From assembly GCA_003058525.1 (NCBI GenBank), contig QBVD01000064.1, positions 24,076-88,075 of the forward strand: a stretch of 64,000 bases of DNA. The letters run 5' to 3'. The stretch comes from a gamma proteobacterium symbiont of Ctena orbiculata. GTDB lineage: Bacteria > Pseudomonadota > Gammaproteobacteria > Chromatiales > Chromatiaceae. The notes under the pieces are model-generated. The model saw only the letters and a program-made list of their open reading frames with translations. It was not told the DNA's origin and did not search any database. Shown here one piece after another: positions 63,771-64,000 of this stretch. Position numbers and translations under genes: made by a program. How positions within the stretch are numbered: the first letter of the stretch is position 1; each line of letters starts with the position of its first letter.

Positions 63771-64000
63771 TGAACACTGATTCTGAACGATCATGAACAC
63801 CTATTCTGATTCATCGTGAACACTCATTCTGGTTGATCATGAACGCTTTTGCGTTGTTTCCAGAATCACCGTTCACGATGCCAGAATCCCATCCCACGCA
63901 TTGATTTTCCACTGCTAACCTAACCGATTTTGCCTATCGGGAACGGTGATGCCAACGAAGAGACTATCGATGCGACAATTAAGAGAGATATTACGATTAC
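63771..64000 (+). mobile_element. Left end of an IS21-family insertion sequence
   Basis: Three to four short direct repeats of the form (A/G)TGAACAC-NNATTCTG spaced about 23 bases apart (from about 63771 to 63850) match the multiple terminal repeats of IS21-type elements. The transposase gene starts at 63949. The element runs off the right edge. Confidence 0.75.
63949..64000 (+). CDS. istA: IS21-family transposase IstA, N-terminal start
   Basis: Only the first 17 codons are in the window: MPTKRLSMRQLREILRL, the conserved start of IstA proteins. The rest, and the IstB helper, lie beyond 64000. Nothing can be said on intactness. Confidence 0.7.
   Translation, partial: MPTKRLSMRQLREILRL

Overview
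The window looks like chromosomal DNA of a gammaproteobacterium. The flagellar/chemotaxis gene order (fliMNOPQR-flhBA-flhF-flhG-fliA-cheYZAB-motCD-parC-parP-cheW) is the one known from Pseudomonas and its relatives. The accessory genes (di-heme peroxidase, copper-bufferin precursor, exported truncated globin, POT transporter) would also fit a sulfur-oxidising Chromatiales-type bacterium. No marker gene in the window fixes the genus.

Positions 1-20336, all on the + strand: the 3' end of fliM, the export-gate genes, flhF/flhG (flagellar number and placement), the sigma factor fliA, then the chemotaxis core, a MotC/MotD stator and the ParC/ParP polar-array genes. A DUF2802-like gene and mobB follow. 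A sigma-54 promoter is visible before flhF. Two copies of a small TIR-bounded element lie in the intergenic gaps.

Positions 20341-36308: housekeeping and accessory genes, mostly on the - strand. They include a methyltransferase, YbaK, tRNA-Ser(GGA), tRNA-Arg(ACG), a triple-PAS GGDEF-EAL protein, an isochorismatase-like hydrolase, a tautomerase, a POT transporter, a membrane protein, an orphan BufA1-like bufferin, an M48-TPR lipoprotein, a di-heme peroxidase, a LysR regulator, an exported truncated hemoglobin and a heme-binding GlcG/HbpS-like protein. Both tRNAs are followed by perfect terminator stems and by GC-rich repeats that carry copies of the tRNA 3' end. An integrase remnant lies just beyond.

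Positions 36401 to beyond 63724: a genomic island of about 27 kb. It starts at a 24-base copy of a tRNA-Leu 3' end and ends with a tyrosine recombinase and excisionase, followed by the start of an IS21-family element. All cargo is on the + strand and forms two modules. Module A (36875-44238) holds a 1253-residue fusion of a DyP-peroxidase-like domain to a glycyl-radical-enzyme domain, a PLD-type protein, an E. coli-type cytidine deaminase and a HAD-family protein. Module B (44732-61294) holds three trypsin-plus-NUC-endonuclease proteins (one membrane-anchored, with a second, dead protease domain), an SGNH hydrolase, an astacin-like metalloprotease, a helical-domain-plus-trypsin protein, a P-loop NTPase, and a 1466-residue P-loop NTPase with a C-terminal trypsin domain.

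Module B reads as an NTPase-controlled protease cascade that could release or activate non-specific nucleases, so it is a candidate undescribed conflict or defence system. Module A, with deaminase, phosphatase-like and phosphodiesterase-like partners, suggests nucleotide or nucleic-acid chemistry. These functional readings are inference. The domain assignments rest on motifs visible in the translations.
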